DNA from: DASWKG01 sp036396755
Lineage (GTDB): Bacteria; Actinomycetota; UBA4738; CALAEC01
Direction of reading: 5' to 3'
NCBI GenBank assembly: GCA_036396755.1
Contig: DASWKG010000105.1
Span: forward strand, 1-26,785
DNA: 26,785 bases
Shown here: in pieces, positions 1-7,604 of the stretch
Layout: every line of letters starts with the position of its first letter
Position numbering within the stretch: the first letter of the stretch is position 1
Program-made: the position numbers and the translations under genes
Notes under the pieces: model-generated
The model's input: the letters and a program-made list of their open reading frames with translations, nothing else
Database searches by the model: none
Told to the model about the DNA's origin: nothing

Positions 1-265
1 GCACCTCGAGCGCGCCGGCCTCGATCTTCGAGAGGGTCAGCAGGCTGTCGAGCAGCCGGCTGAGGTAGCGGGAGCGCCGCTCGATGATGCCGAGGAACTC
101 GACCTTCTCCTCGTCGGGGAAGCGGTCCCAGTGCTTCCGCATGGTGCTCGCGTAGCCGAGGATCGCCGCCATCGGGCCCCGAAGCTCGTGCGCGGCCACC
201 GCCACGAACTCGCGCAGCGTCTCGTTGGCGGCCTTGAGCTCCTCGAGGGTGGGCTCCTCGGGCAT
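1..265 (-). CDS. Sensor histidine kinase, N-terminal part (HisKA domain), cut by window edge
   Basis: The minus strand reads an open frame from ATG at 265 to the window edge, 88 residues. Residues 20-31 contain AHELRGP, the H-box of a HisKA dimerisation and phosphoacceptor domain, with His26 as the expected phosphorylated residue. The second helix ends in LLTLSKIEAG, also typical of HisKA. Only about 19 residues precede the H-box, so no membrane segment or sensor domain lies upstream; the protein would be a soluble kinase unless a sensor lies beyond the ATPase domain. The ATPase domain and any response-regulator partner fall outside the window. The ATG is preferred because a -10-like TACACT sits exactly 6 bases upstream and no ribosome binding site is present. 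Family assignment is firm; the signal sensed is unknown. Confidence 0.85.
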   Translation of the reverse strand, partial: MPEEPTLEELKAANETLREFVAVAAHELRGPMAAILGYASTMRKHWDRFPDEEKVEFLGIIERRSRYLSRLLDSLLTLSKIEAGALEV

Positions 266-271
266 GAGGGG

Positions 272-277
272 AGTGTA
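272..277 (-). promoter_or_regulatory. -10 element TACACT of the histidine kinase gene (leaderless type)
   Basis: TACACT on the minus strand is followed by 6 bases and the ATG at 265. This spacing would place the transcription start at the start codon itself. No convincing -35 was seen. Confidence 0.5.
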
Positions 278-327
278 GACGGGCGGGCGCGGCCACGCGG
301 GCCTCCGGAGCCCGTGAACCCCCGTGA

Positions 328-333
328 TACCCT
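328..333 (+). promoter_or_regulatory. -10 element TACCCT of the class V aminotransferase gene
   Basis: TACCCT lies 26 bases before the ATG at 360, with a purine-rich ribosome binding site GGAGAGGGGAG at 342-352 between them. This gene is therefore leadered, unlike several of its neighbours. The -10 faces away from the divergent kinase promoter about 50 bases to the left. Confidence 0.4.
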
Positions 334-359
334 CGGGTTTCCGGAGAGGGGAGAGCCAC

Positions 360-1514
360 ATGACGCGTCCAGAGATCCCGATGACCCCGGGGCCCACCGC
401 GGTCCCACCCGCGGTGTTCCTCGCGCAGGGGAGCCCGCTCGTCTACCACCGCGGGCCCGGCTACGGTGACCTCCTCCGCGAGGTCACCGACGGGCTGAAG
501 GCCCTGCTCCAGACCGAGAACGACCTCGTCGTGTTCACGTCCTCCGGCACCGGCGGGCTCGAGGCAGCGGTGGCGAACCTTTTCTCGCCGGGCGACCGGG
601 TCGTCGTGCCGGTGGCCGGCTACTTCGGCGACCGGTTCGCGAAGATCGCCGACGCCTTCCACCTCGACGTCCGCCGCATCGACTACGACTGGGGCCGCGC
701 CGCCGACCCCGGCGACGTCGAGAAGGCGCTGGCCGAGGCGCCGACCAAGGGCGTCCTCATGCAGCACTCCGAGACCTCCACGGGCGTGATCCACGACATC
801 GAGGCGATCAGCCGGGTAACCAAGGAGGCGGGCGCGCTGTCGGTCGTCGACGTGATCTCCAGCGCCGGGGCGGTGCCGCTCGAGACCGACGCGTGGGGCA
901 TCGACGCCGCGATCGGCGGTTCCCAGAAGGCGCTCTCGGCCACCCCCGGCATCGCCTTCTCCTCGATCTCCGAGGCGGCCTGGGCCGCCAGCCGCGAGGC
1001 GACCAACCCGCGCTTCTACTTCGATTGGGCGGCGTACAGGAAGTCGTACGAGAAGCCGAACCCCGAGGCGCCCTGGACGCCCGCGATCAGCCTGATGCTC
1101 GGCCTCCGGGAGGCACTCCGCATGTACCACGAGGAGGGTCCCGAGCAGGTGCTGAAGCGCCACGAGCTCCTCTCGCGCGGCACGAAGGAGGGTGTCCGCG
1201 CCCTCGGCCTCGACCTGTTCGGCGACAACCCCGAGCGCGCCTGGGCCGTCACCACGGTGGCCGTCCCCGACGGCGTCGACGGCAAGCAGATCGTCGGCAA
1301 GATGCGCAGCGACCACGGCATCATCATCGCCGGGGGACAGGGGCCGCTCGAGGGCAAGGTCTTCCGCATCGGACACCTCGGCTACTACGACCGCTTCGAC
1401 ATCGTCCGGTGCCTGAGCGCGCTGGAGCTGACGCTCCTCTCGCTGGGCTACCCGGTGAAGCTCGGCTCGTCGGTCGCGGCCGCCGAGGAGGTCTTCGCCG
1501 GCGCCACCGGCTGA
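360..1514 (+). CDS. Class V PLP-dependent aminotransferase (alanine-glyoxylate / serine-pyruvate type)
   Basis: The 384-residue protein has the fold-type I class V pattern: N-terminal MTPGPTAVPP, the SSGTGGLEAA loop near residue 61 for PLP phosphate binding, VVDVISSAGAVP with Asp164 as the pyridine-nitrogen partner, and GGSQKAL with Lys190 as the PLP lysine. The length fits the alanine-glyoxylate/serine-pyruvate family. The frame could begin at a GTG at 324, but ATG 360 has the ribosome binding site and matches the usual N-terminus. Family members accept serine, alanine or phosphoserine with glyoxylate, pyruvate or 2-oxoglutarate. The serA gene 700 bases downstream suggests a role in serine metabolism, possibly as a SerC substitute; this is inferred from position only. 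The gene converges with the toxin gene at 1518. Confidence 0.88.
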   Translation: MTRPEIPMTPGPTAVPPAVFLAQGSPLVYHRGPGYGDLLREVTDGLKALLQTENDLVVFTSSGTGGLEAAVANLFSPGDRVVVPVAGYFGDRFAKIADAFHLDVRRIDYDWGRAADPGDVEKALAEAPTKGVLMQHSETSTGVIHDIEAISRVTKEAGALSVVDVISSAGAVPLETDAWGIDAAIGGSQKALSATPGIAFSSISEAAWAASREATNPRFYFDWAAYRKSYEKPNPEAPWTPAISLMLGLREALRMYHEEGPEQVLKRHELLSRGTKEGVRALGLDLFGDNPERAWAVTTVAVPDGVDGKQIVGKMRSDHGIIIAGGQGPLEGKVFRIGHLGYYDRFDIVRCLSALELTLLSLGYPVKLGSSVAAAEEVFAGATG

Positions 1515-1517
1515 GCG

Positions 1518-1901
1518 TTACCAGGCGACCCGAACGTCGTAGCGCGCGATCTGCGGGTCGCGGGTGATCAGGGTGAGGTCCTCGGCGATCGCCTGCGCGA
1601 CGAGGAGCCGATCGAACGGGTCGCGATGGATGACCGGCAGCGTTTGCACGCCGAGGGCGTGATGAAACTGGATGGCCAACCCCCGGAAGCTGTTGGCCTC
1701 CATCTGTCTGGGGATGTAGGTGTCGGGAGGATCCAGCAGGTTGATCCTTCCGTCGGCCGCTTTGATGGCGATCTCCCAAACGCTCGCGGCGCTGACGAAT
1801 ACCTGCGTGTCGGGATCGCGGATGAGGTCCGCGGCGCGTTCGGACAGCCGATCGTCTCCCCCGATCCACCAGAGGAACGCGTGGGTGTCGAGGAGAACCA
1901 T
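1518..1901 (-). CDS. VapC-like PIN-domain toxin
   Basis: This 127-residue protein starts MVLLDTHAFLWW, the hallmark of one VapC subgroup. Acidic residues expected at the metal-dependent nuclease site are Asp5, Glu43 (in SVWEIAIK), Asp94/Asp97 (in HRDPFDRLL) and Asp115 (in TRDPQI). PIN toxins of this kind are ribonucleases that cleave tRNA or rRNA and are held inactive by the cognate antitoxin. The ATG overlaps the antitoxin stop (TGATG), so translation is probably coupled; a GTG one codon earlier, at 1904, is an alternative start. The gene is intact. The target RNA cannot be predicted from sequence. Confidence 0.9.
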   Translation of the reverse strand: MVLLDTHAFLWWIGGDDRLSERAADLIRDPDTQVFVSAASVWEIAIKAADGRINLLDPPDTYIPRQMEANSFRGLAIQFHHALGVQTLPVIHRDPFDRLLVAQAIAEDLTLITRDPQIARYDVRVAW

Positions 1902-2131
1902 CACTCGAAGTAGCGCTGGATCTCGGGGGGAAGCGGATCGTCGAAATCGTCCCTCATGATGATGCGGCCGCGCGCCGTCCCCGGCTTCCGGGGGCGACGT
2001 TCGGTGCTCACCGGTACCAGCCGCGCCACGGGGCGGCCGGCCTTGGCGATGACGATCTCCTCGCCTTCCAGGACGCGCCGGAGCAGCTTCGAGAGGTGAG
2101 TCTTTGCCTCGTGGACGTTGACCTGAGCCAT
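1901..2131 (-). CDS. Phd/YefM-family antitoxin
   Basis: The 76-residue protein opens with MAQVNVHEAKTHLSKLLRRV and continues with GEEIVIAKAGRPVARLVP, the canonical Phd/YefM N-terminal DNA-binding fold. The acidic, hydrophobic tail (DDFDDPLPPEIQRYFE) is the expected toxin-wrapping segment. A TTG at 2140 would add three residues, but ATG 2131 gives the standard N-terminus. It is encoded directly before the PIN toxin with an overlapping stop/start and should neutralise it and repress the shared promoter. Tandem palindromic sequences immediately upstream are good operator candidates. Confidence 0.88.
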   Translation of the reverse strand: MAQVNVHEAKTHLSKLLRRVLEGEEIVIAKAGRPVARLVPVSTERRPRKPGTARGRIIMRDDFDDPLPPEIQRYFE

Positions 2132-2139
2132 GGTCCTCA

Positions 2140-2168
2140 ATGATGGACTAAGTCCTGGACTAAGTCAA
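2140..2168 (-). promoter_or_regulatory. Promoter and tandem operator of the first toxin-antitoxin operon
   Basis: Two copies of the near-palindrome GGACTAAGTCC lie at 2145-2155 and 2157-2167 with a 12-base period. On the minus strand TTGACT (2168-2163) is a near-consensus -35, followed after 17 bases by CATCAT as a weak -10, which ends 8 bases before the antitoxin ATG. The repeats fill the spacer, as expected for an autorepressed toxin-antitoxin promoter. Binding by the antitoxin is inferred. Confidence 0.55.
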
Positions 2169-2191
2169 CACCTCCCACGATGGCAGGGTCG

Positions 2192-2197
2192 TATACT
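2192..2197 (+). promoter_or_regulatory. -10 element TATACT of serA (leaderless type)
   Basis: TATACT is followed by exactly 6 bases and then the ATG at 2204, with no ribosome binding site. It supports ATG 2204 as the start rather than the ATG at 2180, which would lie upstream of the -10. The toxin-antitoxin operator ends 24 bases to the left, close to where a -35 would sit. Confidence 0.6.
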
Positions 2198-2203
2198 GCG
2201 CGG

Positions 2204-3784
2204 ATGAAGGTCCTTGTCACCGAGAAGCTAGCCGATGCAGGCCTTGAGCTGCTCCGCGACGAGTTCGAGACCGACGAGCGGCTCGAGCTGGCCGCCGCGG
2301 GGCTCATCGAGGCGATCGGGCCCTACGACGCGCTGATCGTGCGGTCGCAGACCCAGGTCGACGCGGCCGTCATCGACGCGGGAGCCAACCTCAAGGTGGT
2401 GGCCCGGGCCGGCATCGGCCTCGACAACGTCGACGTCGACGCGGCCACCCGTCGTGGGGTCATGGTCGTGAACGCGCCGCAGTCGAACATCCTGTCGGCC
2501 GCGGAGCACACCGTTGCGCTCCTGCTCGCGCAGGCCCGGAACATCCCGCAGGCCCACGCCTCGCTCATCGCCGGGAGGTGGGAGCGGGGGAGCTTCGAGG
2601 GCGTCGAGCTCCACGGCAAGACCCTCGGTGTCGTGGGCCTCGGCCGTGTCGGCACGATGGTCGCCCAGCGGACGCTGAGCTTCGGGATGCGGCTCATCGC
2701 CTACGACCCGTTCGTCTCGCGCGACCGGGCCCGCCAGCTCGGCATCGAGCTGATGCCCGACCTCGGGGCGCTCCTCGTGCAGGCGGACTTCGTCACCGTG
2801 CACCTGCCGCGCAGCCCCGAGACCGAGGGGCTGATCGGCGAGCCCGAGATGGCGCTGATGAAGAAGGGCGCCCGCATCGTCAACACCGCGCGCGGCGGCA
2901 TCGTCGACGAGGCCGCGCTCGCGAAGGCCATCGAGAGCGGCCACCTCGGCGGCGCGGCGCTCGACGTGTTCGACGGCGAGCCGGTCACCGAGCACCCGCT
3001 GTTCGGCCTGCCGAACGTCGTCGTCACCCCGCACCTCGGCGCCTCGACGCGGGAGGCCCAGGACAAGGCCGGTGTCGCCGTGGCCGAGATGGTGAAGCTG
3101 GCGCTGCGCGGTGAGTTCGTTCCCTACGCGGTGAACCTGGCCGCGGGCGAGGTCTCCGAGGCTGTGCGCCCGTTCCTGCCGCTCGCGGAGCGCCTCGGCC
3201 GCATCCTCGCGGGCCTCGCCGAGGACGCGATCTCCGCCGTGCACATCGACTACCTCGGCAAGCTCGCGGAGTCGGACCCCGGGGTGCTGAGCCTGGCGGT
3301 GTTGAAGGGCGCGCTGAGCCGGGTGGTCCACGAGCCGGTCTCGTTCGTGAACGCGCCGATCATCGCGAAGGAGCGTGGTGTGCGGGTGTCGGAGACGCGG
3401 ACCGCGTCCTCCGAGGACTACGTGAACCTCATCCTGGTCCGCGCCGAGACCGAGGAGGGCGAGGTCGCCGTCGGCGGCACGCTCGTCGGACCTCGGAACG
3501 CCGAGCGGCTCGTCCGGCTCTACGACTTCGACGTCGAGATGGCCCCCGCCGAGCACATGGCGTTCTTCCTGTACGAGGACCGCCCCGGCGTGATCGGCAA
3601 GGTCGGGACCCTGCTCGGCGAGGCGGAGATCAACATCGGGGCCATGGAGGTCGGCCGCAGGGAGGCCGGCGGCCTCGCGCTCATGGGCCTGACGGTCGAC
3701 AGCCCGATCCCCGAGGACGTGCTCGAGGGCATCGTCCAGGCCGTCGGCATGAAGCGCGCCCGCACGATCACGCTGCCCGGCTGA
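2204..3784 (+). CDS. serA: D-3-phosphoglycerate dehydrogenase
   Basis: SerA oxidises 3-phosphoglycerate to 3-phosphohydroxypyruvate with NAD, the first committed step of serine synthesis. The 526-residue length matches the long actinobacterial form (catalytic and NAD domains, an intervening ASB domain, C-terminal ACT domain). The dinucleotide-binding loop GLGRVG is at 145-150. Catalytic Arg230 (TARGGIVDE), Glu259 (DGEP) and His277 (PHLGAS) are present. The C-terminal part (AFFLYEDRPGVIGKVGTLLGEA) is the ACT domain, where serine feedback inhibition acts in this family. The frame opens at 2180, but the -10 at 2192-2197 makes 2204 the likely start. The neighbouring aminotransferase may perform the next step. 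Confidence 0.96.
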   Translation: MKVLVTEKLADAGLELLRDEFETDERLELAAAGLIEAIGPYDALIVRSQTQVDAAVIDAGANLKVVARAGIGLDNVDVDAATRRGVMVVNAPQSNILSAAEHTVALLLAQARNIPQAHASLIAGRWERGSFEGVELHGKTLGVVGLGRVGTMVAQRTLSFGMRLIAYDPFVSRDRARQLGIELMPDLGALLVQADFVTVHLPRSPETEGLIGEPEMALMKKGARIVNTARGGIVDEAALAKAIESGHLGGAALDVFDGEPVTEHPLFGLPNVVVTPHLGASTREAQDKAGVAVAEMVKLALRGEFVPYAVNLAAGEVSEAVRPFLPLAERLGRILAGLAEDAISAVHIDYLGKLAESDPGVLSLAVLKGALSRVVHEPVSFVNAPIIAKERGVRVSETRTASSEDYVNLILVRAETEEGEVAVGGTLVGPRNAERLVRLYDFDVEMAPAEHMAFFLYEDRPGVIGKVGTLLGEAEINIGAMEVGRREAGGLALMGLTVDSPIPEDVLEGIVQAVGMKRARTITLPG

Positions 3785-3822
3785 GATCGATCTCGTCCGT
3801 GGTCGGGGCCCCCTCCGCCGTG

Positions 3823-3828
3823 TACGCT
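3823..3828 (+). promoter_or_regulatory. -10 element TACGCT of ilvE
   Basis: TACGCT lies 26 bases before ATG 3855. A strong ribosome binding site GGAGG at 3844-3848, 6 bases before the ATG, decides that start over a GTG two codons earlier at 3849. This is a conventional leadered promoter. Confidence 0.4.
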
Positions 3829-3854
3829 TTACCGGAGCCGGAAGGAGGGTGCCC

Positions 3855-4775
3855 ATGCCTGTCGAGCCCGTCGCGAAGATCTGGATGGACGGCGAGCTGG
3901 TCGATTGGAACGACGCCAAGATCCACGTCCTCACACACGCGCTGCACTACGGAACGGGCGTCTTCGAGGGCATCCGTGCCTACGAGACCAAGCGCGGCCC
4001 GGGCATCTTCCGCCTGACGGACCACATCCAACGCCTCCAGCAGTCGGCGGGCGTCTACATGATGGAGATGCCCTACTCCGTCGAGGAGCTCATCGAGGCA
4101 TGCAAGGACCTCGTGCGGGCGAACGGGCTCGAGTCCTGTTACGTCCGGCCCGTCGTCTACCGCGGCTACGGCGAGATGGGCCTGCTTCCGCTCCGCGCCC
4201 CCGTCAACGTCTTCATCGTGTCGTGGCGCTGGGGCACCTACCTGGGCGAGGACGCGCTCAACAACGGGGCGCGGCTCATGATCTCGTCCTGGCGGCGCAT
4301 CGACTCGAACGCCCTTCCCTCGGGCGCGAAGGGCACCGGCCAGTACGTCAACTCCTCGCTCGCCAAGATCGAGGCGCTGAAGGGCGGCTACGACGACGCC
4401 ATCATGCTCGGGCCCGACGGCAGCATCGCCGAGGGCACGGGCGAGAACCTGTTCCTCCTCCGCGACGGCCTCATCTTCACCCCGCCGCGCTCGGCCGGGG
4501 TGCTCATGGGCATCACCCGCGACTCCGTCATCCGCATCGCCCGCGACCTGGGCTACGACGTGGTCGAGCAGAAGCTCCTTCGCTCCGACATCTACACCGC
4601 CGACGAGTGCTTCTTCACCGGCACCGCCGCGGAGGTCACGCCCATCCGCGAGGTCGACGACCGCACGATCGGATCGGGGACCCGTGGCCCGGTCACCAAG
4701 GAGATCCAGGAGACCTTCTTCGGGGCGGTGAAGGGCGAGATCGACCGCTACGCCTCCTGGGTCGAGCTCGTCTGA
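3855..4775 (+). CDS. ilvE: Branched-chain amino acid aminotransferase
   Basis: The 306-residue protein is a fold-type IV PLP aminotransferase. It has HYGTGVFEGIRAY near residue 31, the PLP lysine Lys159 in GAKGTGQYVNS, and the class IV signature around EGTGENLFLLRDG followed by TPPRSAGVLMGITRDSVI. The length is that of IlvE (about 300 residues) rather than of the shorter D-amino acid transaminases. It catalyses the last step of leucine, isoleucine and valine synthesis and the first step of their breakdown, with 2-oxoglutarate and glutamate. It follows serA by 70 bases and has its own promoter-like sequence. D-alanine or aminodeoxychorismate activities are less likely but not excluded from sequence alone. 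Confidence 0.93.
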   Translation: MPVEPVAKIWMDGELVDWNDAKIHVLTHALHYGTGVFEGIRAYETKRGPGIFRLTDHIQRLQQSAGVYMMEMPYSVEELIEACKDLVRANGLESCYVRPVVYRGYGEMGLLPLRAPVNVFIVSWRWGTYLGEDALNNGARLMISSWRRIDSNALPSGAKGTGQYVNSSLAKIEALKGGYDDAIMLGPDGSIAEGTGENLFLLRDGLIFTPPRSAGVLMGITRDSVIRIARDLGYDVVEQKLLRSDIYTADECFFTGTAAEVTPIREVDDRTIGSGTRGPVTKEIQETFFGAVKGEIDRYASWVELV

Positions 4776-4798
4776 CGAGCCCGGCCCGCCGCGTGCGA

Positions 4799-4804
4799 TA
4801 CCCT
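4799..4804 (+). promoter_or_regulatory. -10 element TACCCT upstream of an 8-codon ORF and the FAH-family gene
   Basis: TACCCT is followed by 6 bases and a GTG at 4811, the same geometry as at serA and plsC. That GTG opens a mini-ORF, not the hydrolase, which begins 23 bases further on. Confidence 0.45.
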
Positions 4805-4810
4805 GCTCGG

Positions 4811-4837
4811 GTGAACGCGCCCGGAGACCACCCGTGA
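4811..4837 (+). CDS. Putative 8-codon leaderless leader ORF coupled to the FAH-family gene
   Basis: GTG at 4811 opens eight codons (V/M-N-A-P-G-D-H-P) and stops at TGA 4835-4837. The stop overlaps the GTG start of the hydrolase by GTGA. The -10 TACCCT lies 6 bases upstream. Ribosomes starting on the leaderless 5' end would terminate on the downstream start codon and could reinitiate there. The peptide has no recognisable attenuation residues, and chance cannot be excluded: a GGAG at 4822-4825 could serve the hydrolase directly. Confidence 0.35.
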   Translation: MNAPGDHP

Positions 4838-5595
4838 GGCTCGCCCGCGCCCGTCTGGGCGACCGCATCGCCACCGGCGCGGTCGAGGACGAGCTCTTCC
4901 GCCCGCTCCGGGGGACCTTTTTCGAGGACCCCGTCCCGACCGGCGAGGACATCCCGCTGTCGGAGGTCCGCCTGCTCGCGCCGGTGCTCCCCTCGAAGGT
5001 CGTCTGCGTGGGGCGGAACTACGCCGACCACGCGGCGGAGCTCGGCAACGAGGTTCCGGCCGAGCCGCTGCTCTTCCTGAAGCCCTCGACCGCCGTGATC
5101 GGCCCCGGCGACCCGATCCCGCTCCCCGAGGTCTCCGCGCGCGTCGACCACGAGGCCGAGCTGGGAGTCGTGATCGGACGGCTCTGCCGGCGGGCGGAGC
5201 CCGAGGACGCGGGTCGCTCGATCCTCGGCTACACCTGCGGCAACGACGTCACCGCGCGCGACCTCCAGGCGAAGGACGGCCAGTGGACTCGGGCGAAGGG
5301 GTTCGACGGCTTCTGCCCGCTGGGCCCCTGGATCGAGACCGAGCTCGACACGGCCGACGTCGAGGTGCTCTGCCGGGTGAACGGCGAGGTGCGCCAGTCG
5401 GGGCGCACCTCGATGCTCACCTTCACCCCCGACTTCCTGGTGTCGTACGTTTCGCACGTCATGACCCTGCTCCCCGGCGACGTGATCCTCACCGGCACCC
5501 CCTCGGGCGTGGGCCCGCTCGCCCCCGGCGACAAGGTCGAGGTCGAGATCGAGGGCGTCGGGGTGCTCGGCAACGAGGTCGGCCACCGTGGCTGA
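4834..5595 (+). CDS. Fumarylacetoacetate hydrolase (FAH) family protein
   Basis: The 253-residue protein has the FAH-family core: VVCVGRNYADHAAELG near residue 56, FLKPSTAVIGPGDPI, the metal-binding DHEAELGVVIG with Glu107 and Glu109, GNDVTARDLQ with Asp138, and the C-terminal LPGDVILTGTPSGVG. Members cleave C-C bonds in beta-diketo or acylpyruvate compounds, or decarboxylate oxaloacetate, using Mg or Mn. The short N-terminal domain and length fit the acylpyruvase/oxaloacetate decarboxylase-like group, not FAH proper (about 420 residues). The actual substrate is unknown. Its last eight bases overlap gltX, so the two are cotranscribed. The GTG start overlaps the stop of a mini-ORF. Confidence 0.9.
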   Translation: MRLARARLGDRIATGAVEDELFRPLRGTFFEDPVPTGEDIPLSEVRLLAPVLPSKVVCVGRNYADHAAELGNEVPAEPLLFLKPSTAVIGPGDPIPLPEVSARVDHEAELGVVIGRLCRRAEPEDAGRSILGYTCGNDVTARDLQAKDGQWTRAKGFDGFCPLGPWIETELDTADVEVLCRVNGEVRQSGRTSMLTFTPDFLVSYVSHVMTLLPGDVILTGTPSGVGPLAPGDKVEVEIEGVGVLGNEVGHRG

Positions 5596-7060
5596 GCGAC
5601 GGACCGACGCGGTCGAGCGGGACCCGGCGCTGGCCCGCGGCGTGCGCGTTCGGTACGCGCCCGCGCCCAGCGGCGAGCTGCACGTCGGCGGGGCCCGCAC
5701 CGCCCTCTACGACTGGCTGTTCGCCCGCCACCACGGCGGCTCGTTCGTCCTGCGCATCGAGGACACCGACGCGACGCGCACGACCGAGGAGTCGGTGGCC
5801 GGCCTGCAGGAGGCGCTCCGGTGGCTGGGCATCGAGTGGGACGAGGGCCCGGGCGTCGAGGGCCCCTTCGGGCCGTACCGGCAGACCGAGCGCCTCGCGA
5901 TCTACCGCGAGGAGGCCGAGCGGCTGCTCCGTGCGGGGAACGCGTACCCCTGCTACTGCACCCCCGAGGAGCTGGAGGAGCGGCGGAAGCAGGCGATGGC
6001 GCGCGGCGAGCCGCCCGGCTACGACCGGCGCTGCCGCGACCTCACCGAGGAGCAGCGACAGGCCTTCGAGGCCGAGGGGCGCACGCCGGCGCTCCGCTTC
6101 GCCTGCCCCGACCGCGACGTCACCTTCACCGACCTCGTTCGGGGCGAGGTCACGTTCCCCGCGTCCGACATCAAGGACTTCGTGATCATGCGGGGCGACG
6201 GCACCCCCACCTACCTGCTCGCCGCCGCGGTCGACGACTGGAAGATGGAGCTGACCCACGTGATCCGGGGCGAGGACCTCTTCTCCTCGACGCCCCGGCA
6301 GATCCTCCTGCTCGAGGCGCTCGGCGCCGAGCGCATCCCCGCGTACGGGCACCTGCCGCTGATCGTCGGCCCCGACCGCCAGCCGCTCTCCAAGCGCCAC
6401 GGCTCGGTCGCGGTCGAGCGCTTCCGCGAGGAGGGATTCCTCCCCGAGGCGCTCGTGAACTACCTCTCGCTGCTCGGCTGGTCCTTCGACGACCACACGA
6501 CCTTCTTCACCACCGGCGAGCTGATCGAGCGCTTCGACCTCTCGCGGGTCTCGCACAACCCCGCCGCGTTCGACCGCGAGAAGCTCGAGTGGATGAACGG
6601 GCACTACATCCGCGAGTCGAGCGACGAGCGCCTGGTCGAGCTCATCGAGGAGCGCCTGCGCGACGCCGGGATCGCCCCCGAGCGCGAGACGCTCGCCGGC
6701 GCGGTCCCCCTCGTCAAGGAGCGCATGAAGCTGCTCTCGGAGGCGCCCGCCCTCCTGCGGTTCCTCTTCGAGGACGTGGAGCCCGACGAGGGCGCCCGCG
6801 CGATGCTCGACGGCCAGCAGGAGTACCTCGAGGCCGTGGCGCAGCGGCTGGAGGGCCTCGCGGAGTGGACGACCGGCGCGATCGAGGAGGCACTGCGGGA
6901 GCTGAAGGAGGAGCGCGGCCTCGGCTCGAAGAAGGCGTTCCAGCCGGTCCGGGCGGCGGCGACCGGGACGCTCATCTCGCCGCCGCTGTTCGAGTCGATC
7001 GAGCTGTTGGGACGTGAGCGGACGCTGGCGCGGCTTCGCGCCGCGAAGAGCGGAGGATAG
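5588..7060 (+). CDS. gltX: Glutamyl-tRNA synthetase
   Basis: The 490-residue class Ic synthetase carries the HIGH-type motif SGELHVGGARTALYDW at 28-43 and the KMSKS-type motif PLSKRH at 267-272, followed by WSFDDHTTFFT and the helical anticodon-binding half. It charges tRNA-Glu; in bacteria without glutaminyl-tRNA synthetase it also charges tRNA-Gln with glutamate for later amidation, which is usual in Actinomycetota. A tRNA-Glu(CTC) and a tRNA-Gln(CTG) gene lie 6-9 kb downstream in this window. The start is GTG at 5588, inside the end of the FAH-family gene; the first 20 residues are not conserved family sequence, so a later start is possible. Confidence 0.96.
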   Translation: MAERRTDAVERDPALARGVRVRYAPAPSGELHVGGARTALYDWLFARHHGGSFVLRIEDTDATRTTEESVAGLQEALRWLGIEWDEGPGVEGPFGPYRQTERLAIYREEAERLLRAGNAYPCYCTPEELEERRKQAMARGEPPGYDRRCRDLTEEQRQAFEAEGRTPALRFACPDRDVTFTDLVRGEVTFPASDIKDFVIMRGDGTPTYLLAAAVDDWKMELTHVIRGEDLFSSTPRQILLLEALGAERIPAYGHLPLIVGPDRQPLSKRHGSVAVERFREEGFLPEALVNYLSLLGWSFDDHTTFFTTGELIERFDLSRVSHNPAAFDREKLEWMNGHYIRESSDERLVELIEERLRDAGIAPERETLAGAVPLVKERMKLLSEAPALLRFLFEDVEPDEGARAMLDGQQEYLEAVAQRLEGLAEWTTGAIEEALRELKEERGLGSKKAFQPVRAAATGTLISPPLFESIELLGRERTLARLRAAKSGG

Positions 7061-7062
7061 GC

Positions 7063-7590
7063 ATGCACTACGCGATCATGGTCATCGGCACCGATCGGCC
7101 CGGCATCGTGGCCGGTCTCACGCTGGCGCTGCGAGACGTCGGCTGCAACCTCGAGGACGTCTCCTCGACCATCCTGCGCGGCTACTTCACGATGATGCTG
7201 GTCGTCGACGCGCAGGAGGGCGTGGAGCCCGGCGCGATCCGCGAGGCCCTCGAGAAGGCGGCCGGCCCGCTCGGAGTGATCGCCTCGGTGGAGGACGTCG
7301 AGGAGGGCGCGCCGGAGCGCCCGGTCGCGACGCACGTGCTCACCGCCTATGGATCAGACCACCCGGGGATCGTGGCCGCGTTCGCCGGGCTGCTCTCCGA
7401 GCGGGGGATCAACATCACCGACCTCTCGTGCCGGCTTGTCGGGGAGGAGACACCGGTCTACGCGATGATCGCGGAGGTGTCGCTACCCGACGGGATGGAC
7501 GAGGTCCGCGTCGAGCGGGAGATCGCCGCCGCAGGGCGCGAGCTGTCCGTCGACGTGACGTTCAGGCCGGTCGACGTCGAGACCCTCTGA
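7063..7590 (+). CDS. Double ACT-domain protein (GcvR-like)
   Basis: The 175-residue protein consists of two ACT-type domains. The first begins HYAIMVIGTDRPGIVAGLTLAL; the second begins VLTAYGSDHPGIVAAFAGLLSERGINI near residue 91. Both carry the (D/H)xPGI turn that forms the amino-acid binding site in ACT folds. The arrangement and size match GcvR-like proteins, which in enterobacteria modulate glycine-cleavage regulation through a protein partner; no DNA-binding domain is present. GGAGG lies just before ATG 7063, overlapping the end of gltX, so it is cotranscribed with gltX. The regulatory role is inferred from the family; the ligand is unknown. Confidence 0.82.
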   Translation: MHYAIMVIGTDRPGIVAGLTLALRDVGCNLEDVSSTILRGYFTMMLVVDAQEGVEPGAIREALEKAAGPLGVIASVEDVEEGAPERPVATHVLTAYGSDHPGIVAAFAGLLSERGINITDLSCRLVGEETPVYAMIAEVSLPDGMDEVRVEREIAAAGRELSVDVTFRPVDVETL

Positions 7591-7604
7591 GGCCGGCCGC
7601 CCCA

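Noticed and set aside
324..362. GTG 324 as start of the class V aminotransferase
   Set aside because: It lies upstream of the -10 candidate and ribosome binding site; ATG 360 fits both and the family N-terminus.
2228..3934. 568-codon open frame on the minus strand opposite serA
   Set aside because: It mirrors serA, is made of low-complexity Arg/Asp/His/Val-rich sequence with no family resemblance, and arises from GC-rich codon usage.
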